Assembly (NCBI GenBank): GCA_964451785.1
Contig: CAYVJG010000008.1
Location: forward strand, 29,138-93,137
Reading direction: 5' to 3'
DNA length: 64,000 nucleotides
Source of the DNA: JAJYSO01 sp964451785
Lineage (GTDB): Bacteria; Bacteroidota; Bacteroidia; Flavobacteriales; Flavobacteriaceae
Of this stretch, positions 25,601-34,490 are shown piece after piece; position 1 is the first letter of the stretch; each line of letters starts with the position of its first letter. The position numbers and the translations under genes were made by a program. Below the pieces are notes generated by a model. That model searched no databases and was not told where the DNA came from. It saw nothing but the letters and a program-made list of their open reading frames with translations.

Positions 25601-27786
25601 AAGGCATGTAGATCAGCTCCATCTACATTAAACATCAAATTGACTTTCTGTTTTAATGAATCCAACTCTACAGATGCTATTGTCGCCATCTCTAAGTTAC
25701 GATCATTAAAGAAAATAGCGAAATCTCCCTTCCCATTTTTAAGGTAGCCTTGCATTCCTAAGGGAGAATAATCATACCCGTTATAATCGAGTTGTGAAAA
25801 ATCAACATTGAGTTTTGCTGTTAGATCAGCTAGTTCAGTACCGCTTCCAGAAGCCGTAACCTGAAAGCCGAGATTACCCAAAGTTGAATCGATTAAAATT
25901 TCGTTTAAGGCGATATTTTTTGCTTGCAAGTTGACATCAAAACGGATGCTATCGGTGTTTTGCCACTGACCTTTTAAGTTTACTAAAGCACTATCAGCCA
26001 TACGCAAAGTAGCTGTGCCGGCTAAATTTTGCATACTGCCATCAACCTGAGCTTGCAGATCGATACGCTCGGGTAAACGCACGCCAAATTCTTCTTCTGA
26101 GACAAAGTTGGCTAAGGCTGATTTGGTAGATTGTACTTTGAATTGACTGGCTTGTATTTTTAATTTTTCAGGATCAGTTAAATTGACAAATTTTCCTTTT
26201 GCCATCAAATGTGCATGCTTACCCCAGTGTAATTGCAAATCTTCTAAATTCAACTGGCGCATTGTTCCTTGGGCTTTCACCCAACCTGTGATAGGATGCT
26301 GTGCTACTTCTGACAAATAAGGAATTGTTTTTAGGTCGGGCATAATGCCTAAGATATCCTTTAAATCGACAGAGATCGTTGGCAAATTCAAATTTGCAGC
26401 TACGTTTTCAGGGTGGTTGAGCAACTGGTCAATGCGTGTATAATTTACGGTTGCATCACCTTGTAACACACTGTTATTCAATTCAAAATCAAATTCGTTT
26501 AATCGTACAGCAGTAGAATCAAATTTGATTTGGGAGGCTAATTGTTTTAAGGCGATACCTGAAGCTTCATCAAAACTCAAATTTTCTAAATCGGCTATAA
26601 ACTGTGGTGTTTTATAGAGGTGTAAATCATTAATCTGCACATTGAGATTTCGAATATCAAGCGCATTGGGATTAAAGCCTTTCAGACTTGTGTTTAAAGG
26701 ACCATTTTGAAATTGTATCGCATTATTTGCCCAGTTTAGTTCGGTTAAAGTCACTTCCCAACCTGGCCACAACTCCGCAATATGCAGGTCTTGATCAGTA
26801 GTAGGTTCAGTTAATTCAGTAGTATCTGTTGTCGTGCTGAGCATTTTAAAATAGACATCACTATCTGACAGGTTCAGGGTTTCAATAGCAATACTTTGAT
26901 TCTGTAAATCGGCCTTGGGTAAGGCTAACACAAATTGACCAATTTTCACATCAGCCAGCATGCTATCCGGCACCGATTGGTAATGTGCTTGTACATTTTC
27001 TAATTCAAAATTATCCACACGCACAAACGGTAATATTGTTTCTGTTGTATCTTCTGGCGTGTCAGGAAAAGGTTTAGATTGTGTGTAGGCTAGTTGAGTG
27101 TTGCGCAACACGGCATCCGCAATATGAAATTTCATATGCTCCAAATCAAAATCTTCACCTTCAAAATGCAATTCACCGAGCTTTAAATCGGCTTTCATTC
27201 CGCTAAGCGCATCGTAGTAGTGTACTTTAAAATCCGTAAAGTCAATTTCTCCTATTGCTATTTGCAGAGGTTTACTTACCACAGTATCTATCGGCTCTTC
27301 TTCTATTTCCGTCGTGTCACTGACAAAAGCATCAATCAAAAATTGATAATTAAATCCATTAACCGAATCGAGCTGCACCACATTAGCGCGCAAGCCATCC
27401 CATTGCACATCATCAATGCTGATGGGCTGCCCTTTAAGAATCGGCACTAGAGGAATAGCCGCTTCAAGCGATTTAGAATACAACAACGTATCCCCTTGGC
27501 GATCTTCAAGATACACGCCTTCAAGGGCTATATTTCCTGAAAAGGTCACGAACAGGCGCTTGATTTCAACCTTTGTATGGGTTTTTTCAGAAAGATAATT
27601 AACTGCTTTCTGTACAATGAAATTCTGCCCCCAGGGACTGCGAATTATGAAAATAAGAATGATAACAAGACAAATCAGTATAACTATTACTTTTAAGAGT
27701 ATACGTATTGCTCGCTTCCACCACGGTCGTTTAGTCTTTTTAACCGGCTGTTTTTCTTTGTCTTCTGTAGAAATCTGTTCAGGCAA
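22666..27786 (-). CDS. tamB: TamB-like translocation/assembly module protein
   Basis: 1706 residues. Basic cytosolic N-terminus (KKTKRPWWKRAIR), one membrane helix (about 30-50), a very long repetitive beta-rich AsmA/TamB-type groove, and a C-terminal DUF490 domain (about 1290-1640) including RYIISGGHYKMSLYN, ISMSVKGTIDRPELSF-like strands and LLFQRQF. Known family: bridges inner and outer membranes and moves lipids or aids protein insertion. The tail (about 1670-1706) is Lys/Gln/His-rich. The start is TTG at 27786; no ATG exists between the upstream in-frame stop and the membrane helix. A TAACTTTG box lies 25 bp upstream. Confidence 0.93.
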   Translation of the reverse strand: MPEQISTEDKEKQPVKKTKRPWWKRAIRILLKVIVILICLVIILIFIIRSPWGQNFIVQKAVNYLSEKTHTKVEIKRLFVTFSGNIALEGVYLEDRQGDTLLYSKSLEAAIPLVPILKGQPISIDDVQWDGLRANVVQLDSVNGFNYQFLIDAFVSDTTEIEEEPIDTVVSKPLQIAIGEIDFTDFKVHYYDALSGMKADLKLGELHFEGEDFDLEHMKFHIADAVLRNTQLAYTQSKPFPDTPEDTTETILPFVRVDNFELENVQAHYQSVPDSMLADVKIGQFVLALPKADLQNQSIAIETLNLSDSDVYFKMLSTTTDTTELTEPTTDQDLHIAELWPGWEVTLTELNWANNAIQFQNGPLNTSLKGFNPNALDIRNLNVQINDLHLYKTPQFIADLENLSFDEASGIALKQLASQIKFDSTAVRLNEFDFELNNSVLQGDATVNYTRIDQLLNHPENVAANLNLPTISVDLKDILGIMPDLKTIPYLSEVAQHPITGWVKAQGTMRQLNLEDLQLHWGKHAHLMAKGKFVNLTDPEKLKIQASQFKVQSTKSALANFVSEEEFGVRLPERIDLQAQVDGSMQNLAGTATLRMADSALVNLKGQWQNTDSIRFDVNLQAKNIALNEILIDSTLGNLGFQVTASGSGTELADLTAKLNVDFSQLDYNGYDYSPLGMQGYLKNGKGDFAIFFNDRNLEMATIASVELDSLKQKVNLMFNVDGADLHALKLMDKRLRTRLLFTAQIEHSSENTKIESHVANVTAVYNKEIYHLGELDLTGTMQQDSTAFAANSGFLNANLHSNTNFGHLGKALGRHFKRYFSDSITPVDSITRPVQLHMDMQLSESKFINEIFMPEIHKMDPLAFTLDYNQAQNLLTSTLMLPYVDYAENQIKGLQLIVNASKEAGVFVFGVNKIDAGAFVMNQTNLIGELKKGVLTLDLEGFNEQGKKFYATQVKLYGRNQKLYVYTSPESMLLNGEKWHIPEDNLIVLKKDSILATNVVMTHGDQKMMVANDLEQTDQSNIGFGFKNFKLKSLLALLNPDDYLASGQLQGNIVAENPFGNMGFIADFGIDDLHVLGAELGQLRFDAHTEATASHYFFNTSLKGSDVDLHTTGDYLAAEQPQLNFDFVIDKFGFKTIAQLSQNQLSNAEGYLSGRLSAKGQLKALQFNGFLQFNEAAFKVAQLNSTFYLDKDRIELDNDGIRFKDFLIRDENKNPFYINGAIITDNFLDPKLDIVVKANDFQLMNSTAEDNELYYGSINLDADGTITGRATFPKINLEIGVNKGTDFTYVMSEEQAALESREGVVEFVNKMNPDDILTRNTDSVRVSRFGNMQLRAKLNIDKEAAFGVVIDPRTGDNFKISGEGDLDFRYTGTGDMALTGRYIISGGHYKMSLYNLVKREFEFVPGGSVVWQGNPLDADLDVTAQYRVKTSALGLMAAQISGANEAEKNKYRQVLPFIVSMSVKGTIDRPELSFGLDMPEDSRGAIGGSVYGRITQLKEDEGEINKQVFSLLVMNRFFPASGSDGSQGGIANMARNNISQALSDQLNNFSDKLMGDTGFKLNFGVDNYTDYQGQSAQQRTDLNISAEKSLFNDRLVIKAGTEMNVQGEARPGEENPLLGNVSIEYLLTKDGRWRITGFRKNEYENVIDGQVYVNGIGLLFQRQFNKFNALWHSFFGGKTKREKQQEQAKHNDKAISEDNAHSKHQ

Positions 27787-27811
27787 GTCAGCTAATTTTT
27801 TTTGAAAATAT

Positions 27812-27819
27812 CAAAGTTA
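27812..27819 (-). promoter_or_regulatory. Putative -7 element of tamB-tamL
   Basis: TAACTTTG on the minus strand, an exact TAnnTTTG match, 25 bp before the TTG start. This supports a short leader and the chosen start. Confidence 0.5.
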
Positions 27820-27960
27820 AGGAGTTTATGGAGTTTTACCCCTTAAACTTACAACTATTTAACATCTAAAAAACAAGTGTTTTTTACAACTTTCAACCCG
27901 AGATCACTGCTTTTTTTGATGGCGTTTTTAGGTCAAGGTGTAACTCAACTATTTTTTGTA

Positions 27961-27986
27961 TTTTCCCGCTTCATTTTCCCGCTTCA
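27961..27986 (+). repeat. 13-bp tandem duplication, two copies
   Basis: TTTTCCCGCTTCA occurs twice back to back. Because 13 is not a multiple of three, the duplication argues that this stretch before the acyltransferase ATG is untranslated leader, despite an open frame reaching back to a GTG at 27877. Confidence 0.8.
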
Positions 27987-28005
27987 TTTTCACATTCATT
28001 TCTCA

Positions 28006-29118
28006 ATGTCATTCCCTACATCTGCAACTGGCACCCTTCAAAGCAAACCCCACTTTGACATCTTAGATGGTCTAAGAGGCTTAGCCGCCATTGTGGTTGT
28101 TATTTTCCATTTTATGGAAATTATTCAACCTGATTTTACGCATAATTTTATTGCTCACGGTTTCCTTGCTGTCGATTTCTTTTTCTGTTTATCAGGATTT
28201 GTAATTGCTTATGCTTATGACAATCGCGCAGACAATATGGGTATTTGGAGCTTTGTGAAACGGCGTTTGATTCGTTTACACCCGTTGGTTATTATTGGTT
28301 CTATTTTAGGGATTTTGACGTTTTACCTCGACCCCTACAGCAATTTACCAGAACTTTATTCGCTTAAAGAAACTGCATTAATCTTTTTAGCCTCTATGTT
28401 TATGATTCCCTACCCGGTGGTAGCTGAGCGCTTTTACAATTTATTTAATCTCAATGCTCCCAGCTGGTCATTATTTTGGGAATATATGGCCAATTTCGCT
28501 TACATTTTAGTACTGTTTAAGCTTAAACGCAAGTTGTTAATTCCGTTGCTTCTACTGGCCACAATAGGACTTTACTATGTAGGCTGGAACTCAGGAAATC
28601 TCGTCGGTGGCTGGAGTGGCGGAACCTTTCTCGATGGGTTAGCACGCGTGTCGTTTTCGTTTTTAATGGGCTTATTGATTTACAGGTCTAACTGGATTAT
28701 CAAAAATAACTTAGGACTAATCGGAATGAGTGCGTTGCTGCTATTGGCGTTTATGATGCCTTTTAATCCGGAGTGGAATTGGCTAGTTGAACCACTGTTA
28801 GTCACACTCTACTTTCCGGTGTTAGTGGCTTTAGGAGCCGGTGCCAACTTATCGCCAAAGCTCTATAAACTCAACAAGTTTTCAGGCGATTTATCTTACC
28901 CGCTATACATGACCCACTACCCTTTTATCTGGGTATTTTTAAATTATTTTACCGTTGAAAAGCCCAGTACAGAAGTATTAATGTGGCTAGTGCCAACAAG
29001 TGTTATAGCACTCATTGGATTTGCATATTTCATTGCTATCTATGTAGATTTACCGATAAGAAAACACTTAAATAATCACTTAAAGGGTTCGCGTATACTA
29101 CACTCAAATAAAGTTTAA
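28006..29118 (+). CDS. Acyltransferase 3 family membrane protein
   Basis: 370 residues from the ATG at 28006. Begins DILDGLRGLAAIVVVIFHF, the family hallmark with the catalytic His, followed by about ten membrane helices with KRRLIRLHPL and NAPSWSLFWEYMANF. The C-terminus has YPLYMTHYPFIW. Known: inner-membrane enzymes that O-acylate sugars or peptidoglycan, like OafA. The acceptor is unknown and no glycosyltransferase is adjacent. An open frame extends to a GTG at 27877, but that stretch contains a 13-bp tandem repeat and lacks family similarity, so I exclude it. Confidence 0.88.
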   Translation: MSFPTSATGTLQSKPHFDILDGLRGLAAIVVVIFHFMEIIQPDFTHNFIAHGFLAVDFFFCLSGFVIAYAYDNRADNMGIWSFVKRRLIRLHPLVIIGSILGILTFYLDPYSNLPELYSLKETALIFLASMFMIPYPVVAERFYNLFNLNAPSWSLFWEYMANFAYILVLFKLKRKLLIPLLLLATIGLYYVGWNSGNLVGGWSGGTFLDGLARVSFSFLMGLLIYRSNWIIKNNLGLIGMSALLLLAFMMPFNPEWNWLVEPLLVTLYFPVLVALGAGANLSPKLYKLNKFSGDLSYPLYMTHYPFIWVFLNYFTVEKPSTEVLMWLVPTSVIALIGFAYFIAIYVDLPIRKHLNNHLKGSRILHSNKV

Positions 29119-29154
29119 TAAATCCAGTTTCTATTAACCATTACCAAAAGAGTT

Positions 29155-29565
29155 ATGACTTATTTAGATCGACAGCAACATTGGGAAAACATATACCAAA
29201 CTAAAGCCTTAACTGAAGTGAGTTGGTATCAAGCTACACCAAAAACTGCTTTGGAATTTTTGGCTACATTTAAGCTAAAGAAAACAGCCAAAATCATAGA
29301 TATTGGTGGCGGTGACAGCTTTTTGACCGATAAAAATGAAATCATTCAATACCAAACTCTTGTTCAGCAAACTCTAGCTCCAAATGGCATTATACTTATC
29401 GGTACTTTTTCGACTCAAGGACCTAAGCAGTGTAGTGGCATTTCTATTAAGCAGTATTCAAAAACAACTCTAACCAATCTGTTTGCTCCTAATTTTACAG
29501 CAATCGAATGTCGTACACTCCAACATCAAACACCTTCTAGAAATATTCAAAATTTCGTCTTCTGA
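29155..29565 (+). pseudogene. Class I SAM-dependent methyltransferase with internal deletion
   Basis: 136 residues in one open frame, but the parent family is about 200. The start (HWENIYQTKALTEVSWYQ) and motif I (KIIDIGGGDS) are intact. Then FLTDKNEIIQYQ, which belongs well after motif III, follows at once, and the end (GTFSTQGPKQCSGISIKQY) is normal. Motifs II-III and about 65-70 residues are missing in frame. FLTD at the joint could match both a FLxD after motif I and the FHFLTD later in the parent, so deletion by short-repeat recombination is plausible. SAM binding should be lost. Confidence 0.65.
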
Positions 29566-29616
29566 AGTTTTAAAAAATCAACCCAATAGAATACATAAAA
29601 ATCTAATTTATAGCAA

Positions 29617-29671
29617 TTTATACGGAAGTGACATTCAAAATGAACCAATCTTCCTGTTAAAATTACAAATC
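29617..29671 (+). repeat. Dispersed 55-bp repeat, copy 1
   Basis: Starts TTTATACGGAAGTGACATTC and ends AATTACAAATC. It matches 63946-64000 in 54 of 55 positions, same orientation. Downstream to about 29790 the sequence continues without a gene and holds a small hairpin (CATAGC/GCTATG at 29692-29707). Since the other copy runs off the window edge, the full repeat may be longer. The 324-bp space between the methyltransferase remnant and lpdA holds nothing else besides the lpdA terminator. Confidence 0.9.
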
Positions 29672-29830
29672 TCTGCGTTATAAATGCTCGTCATAGCTAT
29701 GGCTATGCCTGTGCTTTTTGCCTTGACCTTTGAAATTTTAACGACAAAATATTTAGTCTATTTTAAAAATCATTTTCGTATTAAATAAAACAACTTAAAG
29801 AATAGATTTATATTATTTTACCAAAAAAAT

Positions 29831-29867
29831 AAAAGACGCATTAACCAGTTGATTAGTGCGTCTTTTT
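29831..29867. terminator. lpdA terminator, possibly bidirectional
   Basis: AAAGACGCAtTAA and TTAgTGCGTCTTT form a long stem with T-rich sequence on both outward sides. It lies 22 bp past the lpdA stop on the minus strand. Confidence 0.8.
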
Positions 29868-29889
29868 AAAATATAATTATTTCTATTAA

Positions 29890-31281
29890 TTAGATATCAA
29901 TTGCTTCGCCATAAGCATCAGCAACAGATTCTTTAACAGCCTCACTCATTGTTGGATGTGGGTGAATAGCTTTAAGCACTTCATGACCTGTAGTTTCTAA
30001 CTTACGTCCTAATACGGCTTCAGCAATCATATCAGTCACGCCGGCGCCAATCATATGGCAACCTAACCATTCGCCGTATTTAGCGTCGAAAATAGTTTTT
30101 ACAAAACCTTCTTTTTTGCCCGAAGCATGCGCTTTACCAGAGGCAGCAAATGGGAATTTACCCACTTTAATTTCATAACCAGCTTCTTTAGCTTGCTTTT
30201 CAGTCAAACCGACACTAGCAATTTCAGGAGAAGCATATGTACATCCAGGGATGTTTCCGTAATCAATAGCTTCAGGATTTAATCCTTTAATTTTTTCAAC
30301 ACAAGTGATTCCTTCAGCAGAAGCAACGTGAGCCAAAGCTTGTCCAGTAACAACATCTCCAATAGCATAAATGCCAGGGACATTAGTTTGGTACCATTCG
30401 TTGACTTGAATTTTATCGCGATCTACTTTGATACCGAGTTCTTCAAGACCAATATTTTCGATATTCGTTTTGATACCAACGGCAGAAAGTACGATATCGG
30501 CTTCTAAGGTTTCGATACCCTTTTTAGTTTCTACATTAACTTTTAAAACATCAGATGAAGTGTCAACGCTTTTCACAGAAGAGTTAAGCATAACTTTAAT
30601 ACCTGCTTTTTTACAAGCTTTTTCGAATGCTTTAGAGATATCTTCATCTTCAACAGGCACTAAATGTGGTTGAAACTCTACAATAGTCACCTCAGTGCCC
30701 ATAGCGTTATAAAAATGTGCAAACTCTGAACCAATAGCACCAGAACCTACAATTAACATGCGTTTAGGTTGTTCTGGTAAGGTCAAGGCTTGGCGGTAGC
30801 CAATAATTTTTTTACCATCTTGTTTTAAGAATGGTAACTCGCGAGAGCGTGCTCCTGTAGCAATAATGATGTGATCAGCTTCATAGTCAGTAGTAGCACC
30901 TTTATCATCAGTTACTGCTATTTTTTTACCTGGTTTAAGTTTACCAGTACCCATGATAACGTCAATCTTGTTTTTCTTCATCAAAAACTCAACGCCTTTA
31001 CTCATGCCTTGTGCTACACCGCGACTGCGTTTAATAACCGCTCCAAAATCTTTATCAGCATTTTCAAGTGTTAATCCGTAATCTTCAGCGTGTTTTAAGT
31101 AGTTGAATACTTCAGCACTTTTAAGAAGCGCTTTAGTAGGAATACAGCCCCAGTTTAAGCAAACGCCACCAAGGTTTTCTTTTTCTACCACAGCAGTTTT
31201 AAAACCTAATTGTGAAGCGCGAATAGCTGTTACATATCCACCTGGACCACTTCCTAAAACAATGATATCATATTTGCTCAT
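29890..31281 (-). CDS. lpdA: Dihydrolipoyl dehydrogenase (E3)
   Basis: 463 residues. FAD-binding GSGPGGYVTAIRA, redox-active disulfide C41/C46 in GGVCLNWGCIPTK, NAD-binding GSGAIGSEFAHF, a second FAD motif YAIGDVV, and the C-terminal active-site HPHPTMSEAV (His-Glu dyad). It reoxidises dihydrolipoyl groups of pyruvate, 2-oxoglutarate or branched-chain dehydrogenase complexes and the glycine cleavage system. No E1/E2 genes are nearby, so it is probably shared among complexes. Encoded alone with its own terminator. Confidence 0.97.
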   Translation of the reverse strand: MSKYDIIVLGSGPGGYVTAIRASQLGFKTAVVEKENLGGVCLNWGCIPTKALLKSAEVFNYLKHAEDYGLTLENADKDFGAVIKRSRGVAQGMSKGVEFLMKKNKIDVIMGTGKLKPGKKIAVTDDKGATTDYEADHIIIATGARSRELPFLKQDGKKIIGYRQALTLPEQPKRMLIVGSGAIGSEFAHFYNAMGTEVTIVEFQPHLVPVEDEDISKAFEKACKKAGIKVMLNSSVKSVDTSSDVLKVNVETKKGIETLEADIVLSAVGIKTNIENIGLEELGIKVDRDKIQVNEWYQTNVPGIYAIGDVVTGQALAHVASAEGITCVEKIKGLNPEAIDYGNIPGCTYASPEIASVGLTEKQAKEAGYEIKVGKFPFAASGKAHASGKKEGFVKTIFDAKYGEWLGCHMIGAGVTDMIAEAVLGRKLETTGHEVLKAIHPHPTMSEAVKESVADAYGEAIDI

Positions 31282-31431
31282 AATCTTTCTAAATTTTTAA
31301 ATGCGAATTTAAGCATTTCTATAGGATTGCTCGTAAAATCCTGAAAAAAATCCTCAGAATTAATAATGGAGATTTTAATTTCCAATCCGCATTCAATACG
31401 ATTCAACTTATTCTGTCTGATTATACTCTAT

Positions 31432-32592
31432 TTACTCTTCGTCAATAGCGGAAGGATCTTGTTTACCCAAATTGAATCGCAATATTACAAACCCTAAAAT
31501 TGCAGTAATTAATGAGGTAAATAAAATAATTAATTTGGTATTGTCGATTATAGTTTGATCCGTAAAGGCTAATAAGGTAATAAATATAGACATAGTAAAC
31601 CCAATACCCGCCAATATACCTACACTAAAAATATTAGACCATTTTAAATCTTGTGGTAGATTACACAAGCCTAATTTGACTGCTAATAATGAAAGGAAGA
31701 AAATTCCAATAGGTTTTCCAAACAACAAGCCCAACAAAATACCTATGCTATAAGGTTCTGCAATGACATCAGCAAAATTAGCATTCATCACAATAGCTGT
31801 ATTGGCCAGTGCAAAAATAGGCAATACAATAAAGGCTACCGGTTTGTGTAAAAAGTGTTGCAAACGGTAAGAACAGGTTTTTTTCTTGCCATCGCCATAA
31901 GGAATCGCAAAAGCCAACAATACACCCGTTATGGTGGCATGTACCCCTGAGTTTAGCATAAAATACCACATAATTATTCCACCGATGATATAGGGAAATA
32001 ATTTGCGAACTCCCAGTTTATTAAACAATAACAAGACGCCAAATACGCCTAAGGCCAAAAAGAGATTGGTCAGCATTAAATCTTGCGTGTAAAATATGGC
32101 TATAACTAGAATAGCGCCTAAATCGTCAATTACCGCTAAAGCCGTTAAAAATATTTTAAGTGATGTCGGTACCCGACTACCTAAAAGTGATAAAATACCC
32201 AAAGCAAAGGCTATGTCAGTAGCCATAGGAATTCCGGCACCGGGTTGTGTTGGCGTACCAAAATTAAATAACAAATAAATACCTGCTGGAACCAACATCC
32301 CGCCTATAGCTGCAAAAATAGGTAGCAAGGCATTTTTAAAATTAGACAATTCTCCACTGTATATTTCTCGTTCTAACTCTAGGCCTATCAACAAAAAGAA
32401 AATGACCATTAGCCCATCATTTATCCAATGCTCGAGTGTATGTCCGGCAAAATTGATTTTCCAGAAATCGTGATAGGATTCTCCAAAAATGCTATTGGCT
32501 ATTAGTAAAGATAAGGCTGTACAAAAAATGAGGACTATGCCCCCTGCTTTTTCACTGTTTAAAAATTCTTTTAGAAGTTTAGGTGTACTCAT
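31432..32592 (-). CDS. nhaA: Na+/H+ antiporter NhaA
   Basis: 386 residues and about 12 membrane helices. Motifs: AGGIVLIFCTALSLLIANS, HWINDGLMVIFFLLIGLE, GIPMATDIAFALGIL, and the ion-binding Asp pair in TALAVIDDLGAILVIAIF (the D163-D164 equivalents). It exchanges sodium for protons across the inner membrane. A 150-bp spacer separates it from lpdA and it has about 200 bp of AT-rich upstream sequence. No regulator such as nhaR is beside it. Confidence 0.95.
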   Translation of the reverse strand: MSTPKLLKEFLNSEKAGGIVLIFCTALSLLIANSIFGESYHDFWKINFAGHTLEHWINDGLMVIFFLLIGLELEREIYSGELSNFKNALLPIFAAIGGMLVPAGIYLLFNFGTPTQPGAGIPMATDIAFALGILSLLGSRVPTSLKIFLTALAVIDDLGAILVIAIFYTQDLMLTNLFLALGVFGVLLLFNKLGVRKLFPYIIGGIIMWYFMLNSGVHATITGVLLAFAIPYGDGKKKTCSYRLQHFLHKPVAFIVLPIFALANTAIVMNANFADVIAEPYSIGILLGLLFGKPIGIFFLSLLAVKLGLCNLPQDLKWSNIFSVGILAGIGFTMSIFITLLAFTDQTIIDNTKLIILFTSLITAILGFVILRFNLGKQDPSAIDEE

Positions 32593-32791
32593 TTAATTCA
32601 TTTAGATTAGAGATTAAGATGCCTGATTATGCCGTATATCTATCTCCAAAAATTAGAAGTCGTAATATATAATTTTTTTAATAGACGACTGTTCACCCTT
32701 TAAACACTTAATTTAAATTTAACAATATCTACAAGTTACTAAATCTAAATTTTATACATATTTTAAAGAAATAATCTTAAAAACAGCTATT

Positions 32792-33268
32792 TTAAACTAA
32801 AGCTGCCACAAACCACCACAGCAAACACAAACACCAAATCAGCTTTAAGCCAACACCAAGCAAAAATCCTACAAAGGCTCCCCAAGCAATAGAGAAAACC
32901 TTCTTTAAATCTTTAGGATGATTTATAAATGCCCCAATAAAAGCTCCGACAAAGGAACCAATGATTACTCCAAAAGGCCCTAAAAACAAGCCAGCGATAG
33001 TACCTAAAGTCGCGCCGTTTTGTGCCCATTTATTACCACCAAAGCGCTTGGTACTCCAAGTTGGCAACCAATAATCGAGTACTGCTAAAATAACAGTCAC
33101 ACCGCCCGTAATCATCAAAAAAGAAGTTGAAAACTCTGTGTAATCTGTAAAGTGAAGCAACAACAAGCCTATCCACGATACTGGCGGTCCTGGCAACAAA
33201 GGCAGCACACTACCTATAATTCCTGTAAGCAAAGCTAAAATTGCTAAAACTAATAAAATTATATCCAT
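32792..33268 (-). CDS. DUF456 family membrane protein
   Basis: 158 residues and four to five membrane helices. The first segment carries GIIGSVLPLLPGPPVSWIGLL, the hallmark of DUF456, and the middle is Gly-rich (GTIAGLFLGPFGVIIGSFVGAFIGAF). Function unknown in the family. It follows lpxB by 47 bp on the same strand and is probably the last gene of the surE / small membrane protein / lpxB unit. Confidence 0.85.
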   Translation of the reverse strand: MDIILLVLAILALLTGIIGSVLPLLPGPPVSWIGLLLLHFTDYTEFSTSFLMITGGVTVILAVLDYWLPTWSTKRFGGNKWAQNGATLGTIAGLFLGPFGVIIGSFVGAFIGAFINHPKDLKKVFSIAWGAFVGFLLGVGLKLIWCLCLLWWFVAALV

Positions 33269-33315
33269 AAAGAATGGTCTCGGGTTGCGCTCAATTCTTC
33301 ATTTCAGCTATGCAA

Positions 33316-34437
33316 TTAAGCTTTCGCCTTGCAAGAATTGTAAATTAACTCAGCGGTACGCGCACTAGCTCCACTTCCGCCTAATTTTTTACGCAACAAA
33401 TCGTAATCTTCCAATAGCAGCTCTCGCATTCCTGGATCGAGAATAGCTTCTAATTCGGCCTGCAAGCGTTTGACATTAAAATCGTGCTGAATCAACTCTG
33501 TGACCACTTGACGATTCATAATCAAATTTACCAATGAAATATAATCTAGTTTAATAATGCGCTTAGCTATTTCATATGAAATCCAATTGCCTTTATAACA
33601 CACCACTTCTGGCACTCTAAATAGTGCCGTTTCTAAAGTAGCAGTTCCAGAAGTCACTAAAGCTGCATGTGCAACTTCTAGCAAATCATAAGTAGCATTC
33701 ATGACCAAATGCACATTATCCTTTTTGATAAATGGACGGTAAAAGGCCTCATCTTGACTTGGTGCTCCGGCAATCACAAATTGATAATCTGGAAAACGCT
33801 CAGGCATTTCGAGCATCGTGGCAAACATTTTGGTGATTTCTTGATGGCGACTTCCAGGCAATAAAGCGATAATCGGCTTTTCAGATAAGCCATGTGCTTG
33901 GGCAAACTCAGCTAGAGAAATAGACTTGCGGTTATCTACAACATCCAAAAGTGGATGCCCTACAAAATGGACGTGATACTGATGTTTTTCTTCATAAAAC
34001 TGTTTTTCAAACGGCAAAATAACATATAACTCATCCACATCGTGTTTAATAGCTTTAATACGATTTTCCTTCCACGCCCAAATTTGGGGAGAAATGTAAT
34101 AATGAGTTGCAAATCCTTTTTGCTTGGCCCATTTGGCGATGCGAAAATTAAATCCCGGATAATCAATAAAGATAAGTACATCGGGCTGATACTGTTCGAT
34201 ATCTTTTTTACAGAGCGCTATATTTTTAAAAATTGTTCGCAAATTGGCCACGACTTCAAAAAAACCCATAAAAGCCAAATCGCGATAATGTTTTACTAGA
34301 GTTCCTCCTACTGCGGCCATCAAATCGCCTCCCCAAAATCGGAAATCGGCCTCTGCATCTTTCGTTTTTAAGGCTTTCATCAAATTTGAAGCGTGCAAAT
34401 CTCCAGAAGCTTCTCCGGCAATCAGATAGTATTTCAT
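33316..34437 (-). CDS. lpxB: Lipid-A-disaccharide synthase
   Basis: 373 residues. MKYYLIAGEASGDLHASNLM at the N-terminus, FMGFFEVVANL, IDYPGFNFRIAKWAK, YYISPQIWAWKENR, and PIIALLPGSRHQEI with GTATLETAL in the C-terminal half define LpxB (GT19). It joins UDP-2,3-diacylglucosamine with lipid X to form the lipid A disaccharide at the inner membrane. Only 53 bp downstream of the 116-residue membrane protein gene, itself overlapping surE, so a four-gene operon is likely. Confidence 0.96.
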   Translation of the reverse strand: MKYYLIAGEASGDLHASNLMKALKTKDAEADFRFWGGDLMAAVGGTLVKHYRDLAFMGFFEVVANLRTIFKNIALCKKDIEQYQPDVLIFIDYPGFNFRIAKWAKQKGFATHYYISPQIWAWKENRIKAIKHDVDELYVILPFEKQFYEEKHQYHVHFVGHPLLDVVDNRKSISLAEFAQAHGLSEKPIIALLPGSRHQEITKMFATMLEMPERFPDYQFVIAGAPSQDEAFYRPFIKKDNVHLVMNATYDLLEVAHAALVTSGTATLETALFRVPEVVCYKGNWISYEIAKRIIKLDYISLVNLIMNRQVVTELIQHDFNVKRLQAELEAILDPGMRELLLEDYDLLRKKLGGSGASARTAELIYNSCKAKA

Positions 34438-34490
34438 AAACTTATATTACACTAAAACATTAACAGCCAAAACTGCTTATAATTTTAAAT

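Noticed and set aside
27877..28005. N-terminal extension of the acyltransferase from a GTG
   Set aside because: Aromatic-rich, unlike the family, and it contains a 13-bp tandem duplication that would shift frame; the ATG at 28006 directly precedes the conserved DILDGLRG.
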